Position numbers and translations under genes: made by a program. A stretch of DNA of 41,632 nt from JACQGD01 sp045628725 (lineage in GTDB: Bacteria; Patescibacteriota; Saccharimonadia; Saccharimonadales; Saccharimonadaceae). Location: assembly GCA_045628725.1 (NCBI GenBank), contig JAZQPT010000043.1:1-41632 (forward strand). Direction: 5' to 3'. This document shows positions 17,230-26,098 of this stretch, one piece after another. Within the stretch, counting starts at the first letter, position 1, and every line of letters begins with the position of its first letter. The notes under the pieces are model-generated. The model saw nothing but the letters and a program-made list of their open reading frames with translations, searched no databases and had not been told where the DNA came from.

Positions 17230-17964
17230 TTATTTATTCCCTTCTACGCTGGTGGCTTTTTCACTAAACAAACTTTGCGGTACGCGTAGATATGAATCTG
17301 TTACGTTTCGTCGTGCAGGACTTTCAATAGCTGCATTCTGTGATGAGCGTGCGAATAGGACATCTGGATAAACAAAGCTGAGAGTAAATCGCAATACCTT
17401 TTTACCAGATGCGTCTTCTCCAACACTTATATCAGTTGCGGTAACTTCATTCGCGCTCTTAACCAGAGCGACGCGCTGTTCCTTATCCGAATCATCCTTA
17501 TATACAATTGATGTACCGACGATTGTCTTCTTTAGTGACTCTGCAGCCTCGTAGAGATTTTGCGCCTGGCCTTCAATAGTGATCGTTTTCATTTCGGAGT
17601 CTATTTTAGCACTGGATATCGCTACGTTATTTGGTTCACTCGGGTTGATTGCGTCAAGTAAAGGAAAAATCCGAGAATCGATATTCTTATTAGTGTGCAT
17701 CTCTGATAATTCCGTTAACTGATTTTGGATAGTAAGCGTATCTGACAAATCTTTAACTGCTTGCAGCTCTTTGTTAGATTTATTGATATTCGTATCAATT
17801 AAATTACCAGATACTGTCTGCGCAGCAAGTGCGAGTGCAAGGATAATAACAAAAGCTACCGCTCCAATACCCGCAACTAATGCACCTGTAATAACGTAAT
17901 TTCGTGCGGTCTGTGCTTTAAGAAGTTCTTGCTTAACATCCGGGATGAGATTAATTTCAATCAT
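17230..17964 (-). CDS. pilN: PilN-like alignment complex protein
   Basis: 244 residues. The N-terminus carries INLIPD, matching the cytoplasmic INLLP-type motif by which PilN binds PilM. One transmembrane helix (about 22-50) is followed by a coiled-coil and a C-terminal ferredoxin-like domain. Its start overlaps the pilM stop by one base, indicating coupling. The C-terminal extension after the FTLSFVYPD strand (about 35 residues) has no obvious counterpart. Confidence 0.85.
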   Translation of the reverse strand: MIEINLIPDVKQELLKAQTARNYVITGALVAGIGAVAFVIILALALAAQTVSGNLIDTNINKSNKELQAVKDLSDTLTIQNQLTELSEMHTNKNIDSRIFPLLDAINPSEPNNVAISSAKIDSEMKTITIEGQAQNLYEAAESLKKTIVGTSIVYKDDSDKEQRVALVKSANEVTATDISVGEDASGKKVLRFTLSFVYPDVLFARSSQNAAIESPARRNVTDSYLRVPQSLFSEKATSVEGNK

Positions 17965-19019
17965 TACTTCACACCTCTCTGTGCCAACCCTACAGCTGTT
18001 GCAAATTCAGCACTCACTGCAGCTAGCTTTTGATCACTTGCTGGCACTGCAACGCGACTCCACGGCGTAGCATTAACCGCTGAAATACCTGTTTTTGTCG
18101 CAACATATTGCCCAAACCCTGGGATTTCGCTTGCATATCCCGACAAGAGTATCGCTCCTACTGGTGTGGCTGGGTAACGTGTTTGGAAGAACTTTATTGA
18201 CTTGCTCAGTTCAGACGCAAAGCCATCAAGTGTCGCGTCTAGTGCGTTAACAACCTGTCCTTCTAGTTTGTCTTGAGTAAGGCCAAATTTCAATATAAAC
18301 TGTCGCGCCTGATCTTCTTGAATGTTGAGATTCTGAACAGCCGCCCGCACCATCGTAGCGAGACCATTAGGGATAGTTCGCACAAGACGTGGTGCATCAG
18401 CATACGTAATCGCTACGTTTGTTGATAATTCACCAATATCGACGATAACCTGTGCTTCCTTAGCGCCAGGTATTAGTACAGAGCGAATCATAGCAAGTGA
18501 ATCAGGTTCAGCCGCAATAACGTTGAAACCTAGACCTTCAATGAAGTCTAATCGCTCTTCGGCGTATGTATTTGATGTACTCGCAAGAAGTACTTCTTGC
18601 TGAGATGGATCATGCAAAGACTGACCAAGTACTGCCCAGTCAACTTTTGCTTCATCACTTGCCATCGGGATATACTCATCGATTTGGTATTTTATCGTAC
18701 TGCGTAATTCCGCATCAGATACCGTTGGCATGTCAACAACCGTCACAAATGTTTTGCTCGACGGAAGACCTATCGCAACATTCTTTGACTTTATGCCGCT
18801 TTGCCCAACGACTGTCATAATCACTTCACCTAATTTTCGTTTTGCTTCTACTGAGCCGCCTTCAGATAGCTTTGCGTCAATTGGCGCATACCCGTAATGT
18901 TTTAGCGACCACTTATCGGTACCGTTTTTCGACAGCTGCACAACTCGGACTGCCGTAGATCCAATATCCAGTCCAAAGAAGTCGCCCACACTTTTTATAA
19001 TAGCCATATTATCCTTCAT
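17964..19019 (-). CDS. pilM: PilM, actin-like cytoplasmic pilus assembly protein
   Basis: Actin-fold ATP-binding protein that recruits PilN. FFGLDIGSTAVRVVQL near the N-terminus is the phosphate-1 motif, VIVDIGELSTNVAI is phosphate-2, and ILLSGYASEIPGF is the adenosine motif. The length (about 350) is normal. The start is unclear: a TTG at 19028, ATG at 19019, or ATG at 19007. A TATAAT at 19018-19023 would fit a start at 19007, because it overlaps the ATG at 19019. It heads the pilM-N-O-small gene-pilB-T-C run and follows surface protein A by about 70 bases. Confidence 0.92.
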   Translation of the reverse strand: MKDNMAIIKSVGDFFGLDIGSTAVRVVQLSKNGTDKWSLKHYGYAPIDAKLSEGGSVEAKRKLGEVIMTVVGQSGIKSKNVAIGLPSSKTFVTVVDMPTVSDAELRSTIKYQIDEYIPMASDEAKVDWAVLGQSLHDPSQQEVLLASTSNTYAEERLDFIEGLGFNVIAAEPDSLAMIRSVLIPGAKEAQVIVDIGELSTNVAITYADAPRLVRTIPNGLATMVRAAVQNLNIQEDQARQFILKFGLTQDKLEGQVVNALDATLDGFASELSKSIKFFQTRYPATPVGAILLSGYASEIPGFGQYVATKTGISAVNATPWSRVAVPASDQKLAAVSAEFATAVGLAQRGVK

Positions 19020-19097
19020 TATACACAAGCGTTTTCAATTAAGAAAGCCTGCTTTTTAAGTTGTCCGTACCTTCTATGTCCTTACCCTCGTCAGCCC

Positions 19098-21398
19098 CTA
19101 GAATCGAGGTGGTAATTCACTCGTATAGGTAGTCACAGGTCGTCGGTCGCCGTTGCCAAATCCGTAAGCCCATAGATAGGCATCAGCACGGAGATTGAAC
19201 AACTCACCAGGCGCCGAACGAGCAGCCTCGTCACCCGGCGTTGATCCTGCTGTACGCTCCAGCAAGAGCTTCTTAGCTGCTACTGGACCGTTAACCGTTA
19301 GCTGCTTGTCGCATACTGTAGCGCTTAGACCGGTCCCAGGAGAGGTCGTATCTACATCAGCACAAGTATCTATAACACCTCTCATGCCCTGAGCAATAAG
19401 CCACCCGTCAATCCTCTCGACTCCGCCTTCAATCTGAATATCGTTGGCAATGATAATTAACTGTGGAATTTTATTTACCGAATTAACTCTTCCTGCACTG
19501 TAGGTGATGTTGCTTGTAATTGTAACTTTATTATTAGGAGCATAGACAACAAGCGTTTGCCCCTCTGCCCCAAAAGTATGGTCACTACTGAGTCGCACAT
19601 CACCATTCGCCGTACGTATATCACGAGTACTTGATGTTAAACGGAAATCATTACGAATAGTTGGCGCAGTAGCGGTATTGTAATTACTACGAATAGCACT
19701 TGTTATGTCAGGGATCATCCCGCCAACCACACCCGAATCGCCAAATGTAGGTGTGTTCGCAAACGTTAGCTTACTCCATCCCAGCTGACCAGCTTGACTG
19801 CTGCCACCTGCCAGACCAGAAGATGAGGCGGCGTTTGTTACCCGTCCCGGTGCAGAGATGGCGTACTCGGTCCAGCTACCAAAGGTATTACCATCCCGTA
19901 GTACATTACTAGTGTTAACGATACTGGCAAGCAAAGGATTAACAGATTCACCGCTAAACGTTCGCCCGACCATCAAATCTCCACCATGAATCTGCACTTT
20001 AGGGCGCTTGCCTACTGTGACACATTCCATTTTTGAATGACGCCATGTATTATCAGTTGCCACGTCTTGCGTTGGTGGTTTTACCGATAATGCAAAGCAG
20101 AATCTTGTACCAATAGGCTGATCGTCGATCTGCGAAACCATGTCTTTGATCTTGTCTGCAACATCAATCTTTGTAAAGGTCGACGTACCACTATCTATCG
20201 TTCCGCAGGTGCCGCTTGTCGCAGCGGGCCTGAAGTAATTTCCACACGGCGCTTCAGTTGAATCACCGCCATTCTCTTTTGCCGCCAATCCTGCACCTGG
20301 AGATAACATTATCCGCGTCACTTCCCACTGGGTTGGACGACTCTGGGCAGGGCCACTATTAGTAACGAATGGCGTTACCGACACTCCTGACCCTGGCTCG
20401 TACACACTTCCACCCGTTACTATCTTTGGAGTTAACGAGTATCTTGTCGTAGCATCAGTTTTTACGGTCACACATTCAAATCCGGAGACACTGGCTGAAA
20501 ATGATTTTTTACCGTCATACTTCGCCTTGTCAATAATAGTTTGCCTACAAAACTGCGTTCCCTCTGGGGTATTTTTACCGACAGTCAGCGTAGAGGTAAA
20601 ATTCGACGACGCAAGTGTGCGGCTCCTTGGGTATATATTATTCGATACGTCCCTATATGACCATGGATTCTTCACAGATTCACTGCATAAAATAAAGCAC
20701 GTCCGCTCCTTGATGCCACCATCTAGTAGCATTTGTTCAGGCAGACCACTATTTTGCACATTATTATCTGCTTTTCTCAACCTTGTCTTGGTATCGTCAA
20801 CTGCATTGTCCGAGACCATCGGCCCTTTTCGCTGAGTACCAGATTCGCCTCTGATTGAATCTGTCGTTTCGCCACTGACACGAGTAGCAGTATGTGTCCA
20901 AGTAATCACCCCGCCAGGTAGTACTGTGTCTGCATTTTTTGATATTCCTGCACTCAGTTCGTACGGCGGCAGTGGATCAAGCTGGTAATTGAATGTAATC
21001 GATGAGCCACCGTCGTTACTTCCACCAGCAGCAGAATTAACATTAGGGCCGACAAACCTCCCAGATCGTCCTGATGAAGGAGTGTAGTTTGCCGTTATCT
21101 TACATTTTGACGAACCGCGTCCGCAGTCACAATATGCCCTATCGGTATAGGTCTTATTATCAAGACCCGACGGGTCGGTCACGATGAGGCGAATACTTAT
21201 CGAGTGATAACTGTGACCAGGATATTTATCTTGTTCCGGGTGCTTGCTTCTTGGTGGACACCTGCCACCATAATAACCACCCTTAAAACTAGGTTTACAG
21301 TCAAAGTCAGCACTCGCTGCGTTTGCCGTCTGAGTAAAAAATGTCTGCAAAAAAAGTGACGCCACAATGATAACCAGTGAAAGAATAAGTTTTTTCAT
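19098..21398 (-). CDS. Large secreted cysteine-containing surface protein A
   Basis: 766 residues with a signal peptide (1-27, ending TANA). The mature part is beta-rich and has many cysteines. From about residue 450 it shares a module with surface protein B (23440-25488): WRHS, CVTVG..PKVQIHGGDLMVG, GSWTEY, WSKLTFAN, then a predicted parallel-beta stretch (IPQLIIIANDIQIEGG..IDGWLIA), RTAGS, and DAYLWA..RRPVTTY. Both end with the same six residues, ELPPRF. No anchor or LPXTG motif is seen. Location next to pilM suggests a pilus-linked adhesin (PilY1-like in role), but this is inference. It starts three bases after the SurA-like gene. Confidence 0.75.
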   Translation of the reverse strand: MKKLILSLVIIVASLFLQTFFTQTANAASADFDCKPSFKGGYYGGRCPPRSKHPEQDKYPGHSYHSISIRLIVTDPSGLDNKTYTDRAYCDCGRGSSKCKITANYTPSSGRSGRFVGPNVNSAAGGSNDGGSSITFNYQLDPLPPYELSAGISKNADTVLPGGVITWTHTATRVSGETTDSIRGESGTQRKGPMVSDNAVDDTKTRLRKADNNVQNSGLPEQMLLDGGIKERTCFILCSESVKNPWSYRDVSNNIYPRSRTLASSNFTSTLTVGKNTPEGTQFCRQTIIDKAKYDGKKSFSASVSGFECVTVKTDATTRYSLTPKIVTGGSVYEPGSGVSVTPFVTNSGPAQSRPTQWEVTRIMLSPGAGLAAKENGGDSTEAPCGNYFRPAATSGTCGTIDSGTSTFTKIDVADKIKDMVSQIDDQPIGTRFCFALSVKPPTQDVATDNTWRHSKMECVTVGKRPKVQIHGGDLMVGRTFSGESVNPLLASIVNTSNVLRDGNTFGSWTEYAISAPGRVTNAASSSGLAGGSSQAGQLGWSKLTFANTPTFGDSGVVGGMIPDITSAIRSNYNTATAPTIRNDFRLTSSTRDIRTANGDVRLSSDHTFGAEGQTLVVYAPNNKVTITSNITYSAGRVNSVNKIPQLIIIANDIQIEGGVERIDGWLIAQGMRGVIDTCADVDTTSPGTGLSATVCDKQLTVNGPVAAKKLLLERTAGSTPGDEAARSAPGELFNLRADAYLWAYGFGNGDRRPVTTYTSELPPRF

Positions 21399-21401
21399 AC
21401 G

Positions 21402-22355
21402 CTACTTTATGTCCTCGATTTTCATATTTTCAACTTCTTTCTTTACCTGATTGTATACATCTTTTTGCGGCGATACTTTTTTGTGAAGGTATATAACGCG
21501 AAATGAAATCGGTTTTTCAGCGAGAGTAATAGATGTAACGCGAGGATCAACAGGCATCAGACCCGTACGAAGCAGTACCTCAGATATCTCACCTACTTTA
21601 AGTGTTTTAGCCTGCTGAGCCACTTGTTCATCGACGTCAGCTTTATTATCCTCAGGCATACCTCCTTCATAAGTCTTGGCATCGTCCGTCATAAAGAACC
21701 ATCGACTTGGATTCATAGCGAATCCATAGCCTTCGGCATAAGTAGCGTCATTACGAAGTTTAATCGTCAACGTACCGGCCTTTGTCTTGTCTTTTGGCAG
21801 CTCGCTTCTCAACTTCTCAGCGTCTTGCTCGGCCTTTTGTTGAGCCACGGCGATTGCCTGTGCATTCTTGCCTGCGTCCTTTATATCAGTCGCATACGAT
21901 GCGGCAAATGGAAACTCATAAATATATAGCTCTGAGCCACCTTTTGACAAGAAATATGCGTAATCCATCAGTGTCGCACTCTCCACAGCAGAACGCTGCC
22001 ACGCATTTAAATCAGGCCATTCTTTATTAAATATCGTTTTCGAACGTTGATCGAGCATTTCTTGAGTAATGCCAAGCTTATACTTCTTTGAGATTTCTTC
22101 TGCTTTTACAGATATAGCAATTATTTCTTTACTTCGCTCATCGTCTTGGGCAAACGACGGATCTGTTTTAGCATCAGCCTGCATGACTCCGTATTCTTTA
22201 CGATCAATACGAGTACCATCAATATTCACCGTTTTCTCGTCGAGAATTCGTAGATACACCAGAAGTCCTACCGTTGCAATTGTTGCAATAAGTACAATAA
22301 CCGTTACGATAATTACTTTTTTTGTTTGTAATTGCGGTTTTTTCACGTGCCGCAT
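21402..22355 (-). CDS. Membrane-anchored SurA-like chaperone
   Basis: 317 residues. A basic N-terminus, one transmembrane helix (about 13-34), then an extracytoplasmic region with a SurA_N-like helical domain (about 45-190) and a C-terminal part (about 190-310) that may be a degenerate parvulin domain. It resembles the foldase at 3982-5040 in plan. The gene sits three bases upstream of surface protein A, so the likely clients are the giant surface proteins or pilins. The ribosome site is TTAGGGGG directly before the ATG. Confidence 0.65.
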   Translation of the reverse strand: MRHVKKPQLQTKKVIIVTVIVLIATIATVGLLVYLRILDEKTVNIDGTRIDRKEYGVMQADAKTDPSFAQDDERSKEIIAISVKAEEISKKYKLGITQEMLDQRSKTIFNKEWPDLNAWQRSAVESATLMDYAYFLSKGGSELYIYEFPFAASYATDIKDAGKNAQAIAVAQQKAEQDAEKLRSELPKDKTKAGTLTIKLRNDATYAEGYGFAMNPSRWFFMTDDAKTYEGGMPEDNKADVDEQVAQQAKTLKVGEISEVLLRTGLMPVDPRVTSITLAEKPISFRVIYLHKKVSPQKDVYNQVKKEVENMKIEDIK

Positions 22356-22459
22356 CCCCCTAAGTGTTATGTAACAGCATCACTACGAGCGAGCATACTA
22401 TTGATTCTCATTATAACTTGGGATTACTCTAAATGCTAGCGCTTATTCGATTGTACCGT

Positions 22460-23413
22460 CTATTTTGCTTGCTCTATACGCTGACTATCATTTGGAATAA
22501 CCACCTGAGCACTACTATCAGGAGTTATTTTTATCGTGACTTTATTCACGTTCGATCCTTGTCGTATTTCAATATCAACCGTCTTTACTTGTCGCTGTGA
22601 TGCATCAACACCTATTTTTAGATTCGTATTTTTTAACATTTCAGTCATCGAGGCTACAGCCCCGTCATCACACTTGTCTAGCCCAGCATATAACTTACTT
22701 TCCTTTAATGCAGCCATGAACGTGTCAATTTTGTCAGGTACTACTGTGGCTATATACACTGTCGTGCCTCCAGACGACGCCTCTGAACGCACACTTAAGG
22801 ACTTTGACCGTATGGTTGATTCAAGTAATGTTGCTGCGTGTGATGGATTATTTTGAGATTTCTGCAACAGTTCAAGCACACATGAATTTCCTCGGCCTAA
22901 AACATCTGTAGATGCTGAAGTCCATTTCGTCTTGAAGCTATCTTGGACCGCCTGTTGCGCTGCGGCATTCATGCGATATTGCTGACCACTGCTTTGTGTA
23001 TCGTCGACAGTGTCATAAGCGTAATAAGCGTTCGCCGATGCGTCAAGGACTACCCTGCCTTTAACTGCCACATTATAGCCAGTCTGATTAAAGGTTACGT
23101 CGGCGTTCGCAGAATAACCTTTAGACTTATTGTAAGAACCATCAAGTTTTGCCATTTTCAAACCTGTTTTGCCTGCGGCCTGATTGTATGAAATGGTGAA
23201 TTTAGCTTTTCCTACGCCCAAACTGTTAACGATACTATCGGCAAGTACCCTCTCAGGCGAATTGCGCGCTACATAATCAACTACATAAACCGCGCCTATA
23301 CCACCTAAAATAAGAGCAATGACGATAACCGCTAATACTCTCCAGTTCCGAATCCGCTCAAAGACACTGACTTTTTGTCGTACCCCTACTTGCTTCTTAA
23401 TATCGTCTTTCAT
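22460..23413 (-). CDS. Membrane-anchored extracytoplasmic protein, LppX/LolA-like fold possible
   Basis: 317 residues. A cytoplasmic N-terminus (1-27), one transmembrane helix (about 28-49) and a secreted domain of about 260 residues. It alternates strands with motifs such as GYSANADVTF, YNVAVKGRVVLD and KTVDIEIRQGSN. The pattern recalls the LolA/LppX half-barrel lipid-binding fold, but I do not recognise a precise family. Two cysteines (near 200 and 255) could form a disulfide. It lies between surface protein B and the SurA-like chaperone in the same direction, so it is probably part of the surface-protein unit. Confidence 0.6.
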   Translation of the reverse strand: MKDDIKKQVGVRQKVSVFERIRNWRVLAVIVIALILGGIGAVYVVDYVARNSPERVLADSIVNSLGVGKAKFTISYNQAAGKTGLKMAKLDGSYNKSKGYSANADVTFNQTGYNVAVKGRVVLDASANAYYAYDTVDDTQSSGQQYRMNAAAQQAVQDSFKTKWTSASTDVLGRGNSCVLELLQKSQNNPSHAATLLESTIRSKSLSVRSEASSGGTTVYIATVVPDKIDTFMAALKESKLYAGLDKCDDGAVASMTEMLKNTNLKIGVDASQRQVKTVDIEIRQGSNVNKVTIKITPDSSAQVVIPNDSQRIEQAK

Positions 23414-23439
23414 AGTCGCATTATTCCTATAATTCCCTT

Positions 23440-25488
23440 TTAGAACCTTGGCGGCAACTCTACTTGATAAGTAGTGACCGCTCGGCGTTGATTTGTATCA
23501 TATTGCATCGCCCACAGGTATGCGTCAGGCCTACCGTTAAACACCTCAGCAGGAGCTCCTGGCGTATCAACATCCGATCCGGCGGTACGGTTAAGCAATA
23601 GTCGCGCCGTCAAGACCGCGCCGTTAACACGAAGCTGGTCCTTGCATATATTTGCTGTCAGATTTTGGCTCGGTGCTTGACGCGGAGAGCAAGTATCAAT
23701 AGTGCCTTCCTTTTCGTCGGCTATTAGCCATGCATCCACATTCTTTACTTCTTCCGCAATGGAAATATCTTTTGCGATAATCACAACTTGTGGGATATCT
23801 TTCATCGATGTAAGAGGATCATTCGTATAGCGAATATCATCCTTTATCACGACTTTACCCGTCGCAATAATAACGATTGTCTTGCCTTTTGCTATTGTGC
23901 CACCATGGATCTCAACAGGCACAGTACCGTTATTAACCTTATACGGTCGCTTATCCCCAGGAAGGCTCGCTAAATTAATCGATGTCTGAGAGCCTGGGAG
24001 GTTTTGCGTACTCCGTGTCAGATATTCCTTTGTTTTCTCAGTATTGTTCAGTGACTTGGCAGGACTAAATGATCCAAAATTTCCTAATTTATTAGCAAAT
24101 GTCAGCTTACTCCATGAGGCTTGAGATGCGCCCTCTGCAATACCCCCCTCGAGGCCTGATGCAGTTGCATAGTTAGCTGTGACGCCTGTAGAATACGATC
24201 CGTACTCGCTCCAACTTCCATATATCTTTGGTATGCTCGATTCTAAACCAAGCGAGAGCGAAGTAGTGATCTTGCCGCCGACACGCAGATCATCGCCATG
24301 TATCTGGACTTTAGGCATCTTACTGACTCCCCCCGAAGTACAAGTCAACGGCGAATGCCTCCATACGGCTCCGGTCGTTAAATAAGGCGCATAGGCATTA
24401 ACTGACAGTGCGTAACAAACAATCTCATTCTGTTCCAGGCCAACAACAGACGAGAGTAACGCTGGCAATGAACTGCCTGACTTGAACGAGCCGTCTTCGT
24501 TAAATATGGTGTTTTTAGGTTCTGATGTTGTTCCGCTTTTAGCGACAATCTCACATGACACTCCTGTATTTGCACCTGCGGTCGGTTTAAAATACGCAGC
24601 CGACGTTCCGTTACAAGGCAATTGATTGCTGACGCCACCATCAGGATTTGGCTTTATGGCACCTGCCTTCAATACCACTTTAGTTATCTGCCACTGCGTT
24701 GACTGACTATATGTCGCACCACCTGCCGCAAGCGTACCTTGCTGGACCTTCGCAGTTACATTTGGAACCTTCCCCGCGCGCACTTCACTACTGTTATTTA
24801 ACGTAATCGTTGGCATAAGATTATAGTTATATGCGATTTCGGCACATGCCATACGATCTTTAAATGAAACCGGACCGTATGGAATAAACGGAAAACCTGG
24901 ATACGACCCTGCCCACGGAATGATATTATAACCTCCGACACTCACCGTGGCATACTGACAAAACTGCTTCCCCGGAGTTGATGAACCAGGTCCATTTAAT
25001 GTCACAGACGGCGGTGTCCAATGTTGCGCAGATTGGGGGTACCCATAGCGATAAATAAGTGCAGCCCCCGCTATTACCAAAGGCTCTTCTATTAACCTGT
25101 CAGCGTATTGCACGTCCTTAACAACTAAAGCATGGGGCTTTAGCGCAGTACCATTGGATTCAGTAGTGTCAAAATAAATATTTTTAATCGTGACATCTGT
25201 CTTATATCCGATATCGCCTCCATTCCACACTGACGACCTAAACTGAACGACATCTCCCGGGAATGCGTATATGCGATCAGTAAGGTTCTTCTGCAGGCCA
25301 GTCGTCCTATCTACACCAGAGACAAGCGTCTCTCCACGGGCAGCAAAAAACGTCGCCGAGGCATCATGCGAATTAAATATACCACCCAGTCCAGCAAGCA
25401 CCATTACCGCTATACTGTACCGCGCAAACAGCAGACCTCTCGAAGCAGACTTAGTGCGTACAACAAAAGATAGTATAAGCGTTATCAT
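23440..25488 (-). CDS. Large secreted surface protein B, paralog of surface protein A
   Basis: 682 residues with a basic N-terminus and signal-like hydrophobic segment (about 20-46). The C-terminal half aligns by eye with surface protein A: WRHSPLTC, MPKVQIHGDDLRVG, GSWSEYG, WSKLTFAN, IPQVVIIAKDISI, VDAWLIAD, IDTC, RTAGSDVD, DAYLWA, RRAVTTY and the identical last six residues ELPPRF. The N-terminal half differs. An extended -10 (TGATATAAT) lies nine bases before the ATG and no Shine-Dalgarno sequence is seen, so this is probably the first gene of the surface/pilus locus. Adhesin or pilus-tip role is inferred. Confidence 0.75.
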   Translation of the reverse strand: MITLILSFVVRTKSASRGLLFARYSIAVMVLAGLGGIFNSHDASATFFAARGETLVSGVDRTTGLQKNLTDRIYAFPGDVVQFRSSVWNGGDIGYKTDVTIKNIYFDTTESNGTALKPHALVVKDVQYADRLIEEPLVIAGAALIYRYGYPQSAQHWTPPSVTLNGPGSSTPGKQFCQYATVSVGGYNIIPWAGSYPGFPFIPYGPVSFKDRMACAEIAYNYNLMPTITLNNSSEVRAGKVPNVTAKVQQGTLAAGGATYSQSTQWQITKVVLKAGAIKPNPDGGVSNQLPCNGTSAAYFKPTAGANTGVSCEIVAKSGTTSEPKNTIFNEDGSFKSGSSLPALLSSVVGLEQNEIVCYALSVNAYAPYLTTGAVWRHSPLTCTSGGVSKMPKVQIHGDDLRVGGKITTSLSLGLESSIPKIYGSWSEYGSYSTGVTANYATASGLEGGIAEGASQASWSKLTFANKLGNFGSFSPAKSLNNTEKTKEYLTRSTQNLPGSQTSINLASLPGDKRPYKVNNGTVPVEIHGGTIAKGKTIVIIATGKVVIKDDIRYTNDPLTSMKDIPQVVIIAKDISIAEEVKNVDAWLIADEKEGTIDTCSPRQAPSQNLTANICKDQLRVNGAVLTARLLLNRTAGSDVDTPGAPAEVFNGRPDAYLWAMQYDTNQRRAVTTYQVELPPRF

Positions 25489-25497
25489 ATTTGTGCG

Positions 25498-25503
25498 ATT
25501 ATA
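25498..25503 (-). promoter_or_regulatory. Extended -10 before surface protein B
   Basis: TGATATAAT on the minus strand ends nine bases before the ATG at 25488, so the leader would be only about three bases. No good -35 is seen, as is common with extended -10 promoters. Confidence 0.55.
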
Positions 25504-25664
25504 TCACACCCACAGTATTCATATCTACTATTTCCAGCTATTGCACGTCTCACCCAGCATCAATGATGTGATTAAATATACACCTTTGTTATAACGAAAC
25601 CATGAGTTCACTTTCTATCGGAATAGTAGAGCTTTAACTCAATTACCGTTTGAGCTAAAACTGA

Positions 25665-25772
25665 CTATACCCCCGACTGGTAGAGGTGGTCGTGGCTATT
25701 CTGACGAATATGTAAAAAAGCAACAAAAACAATTAACAGAGAAAGTGTATTTTGTTCTAGTGTTTCGGCCAT
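25665..25772 (-). CDS. Possible 35-residue membrane peptide
   Basis: ATG at 25772 to TAG at 25665, with a hydrophobic stretch (SLLIVFVAFL) flanked by charged ends. It lies about 25 bases downstream of a near-consensus promoter but has no clear ribosome site. It could equally be chance within a non-coding RNA. Confidence 0.25.
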   Translation of the reverse strand: MAETLEQNTLSLLIVFVAFLHIRQNSHDHLYQSGV

Positions 25773-25801
25773 ATTTTTGTTTTTTCGTTTTACTTATGTA
25801 A

Positions 25802-25830
25802 ATAGTAGCAAATTATTGCCTATTTGTCAA
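25802..25830 (-). promoter_or_regulatory. Near-consensus promoter in intergenic region
   Basis: TTGACA (25825-25830), exactly 17 bases, then TACTAT (25802-25807), reading leftward towards the surface protein locus. It is among the best promoters in the window, yet no ordinary gene follows it for 300 bases. Confidence 0.65.
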
Positions 25831-25938
25831 GTTATACGCACTATACAGTTTCGTTCTGACTTATCTGACACGATATCTCTTTAAAAACCCAATAATAGTG
25901 ACATCAAAGCCAATGTAATTTTATTCGGAGGTCCACTT

Positions 25939-25967
25939 ATTATAACAACCATGACTTCGGCAGTCAC
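25939..25967 (-). promoter_or_regulatory. Second leftward promoter in intergenic region
   Basis: GTGACT (25962-25967), 17 bases, then TATAAT (25939-25944). It reads leftward into sequence with no significant frame. Confidence 0.5.
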
Positions 25968-26084
25968 CGTACTTATGTCGGGCCGTCAGTGCGTTTAAAC
26001 GTACGAAATTTACTTTCAGCGGAATAACCAGCACAAATGCGGTGGAAACACTTAAGAAAATAAGGCATCTTACCTCTGTTATGT

Positions 26085-26090
26085 TAAAAT
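26085..26090 (+). promoter_or_regulatory. -10 box for ychF
   Basis: TAAAAT ends eight bases before the ATG at 26099, preceded by TGT. No Shine-Dalgarno sequence is seen, so a leaderless or nearly leaderless message is likely. Confidence 0.45.
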
Positions 26091-26098
26091 AGTTGTAT

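Larger units (their letters stand above)
25504..26084. other. Long intergenic region with promoters but no standard gene
   Basis: It holds two leftward promoters (25802-25830 and 25939-25967), a possible 35-codon leftward frame (25665-25772), and a rightward ATG at 25603 with TATAAC six bases before it. That ATG opens only 11 codons (MSSLSIGIVEL), which echo the YchF N-terminus. A rightward frame without a start, about 25595-25800, includes LPFELKLTIPPTGRGGRGY and could be a gene remnant, but I recognise no family. Nothing else is seen; no tRNA and no mobile-element ends. Confidence 0.55.

Noticed and set aside
7364..25488. A type II secretion system instead of a type IV pilus
   Set aside because: A PilT retraction ATPase with the AVRNIIRE motif and no secretin or GspC point to a pilus.
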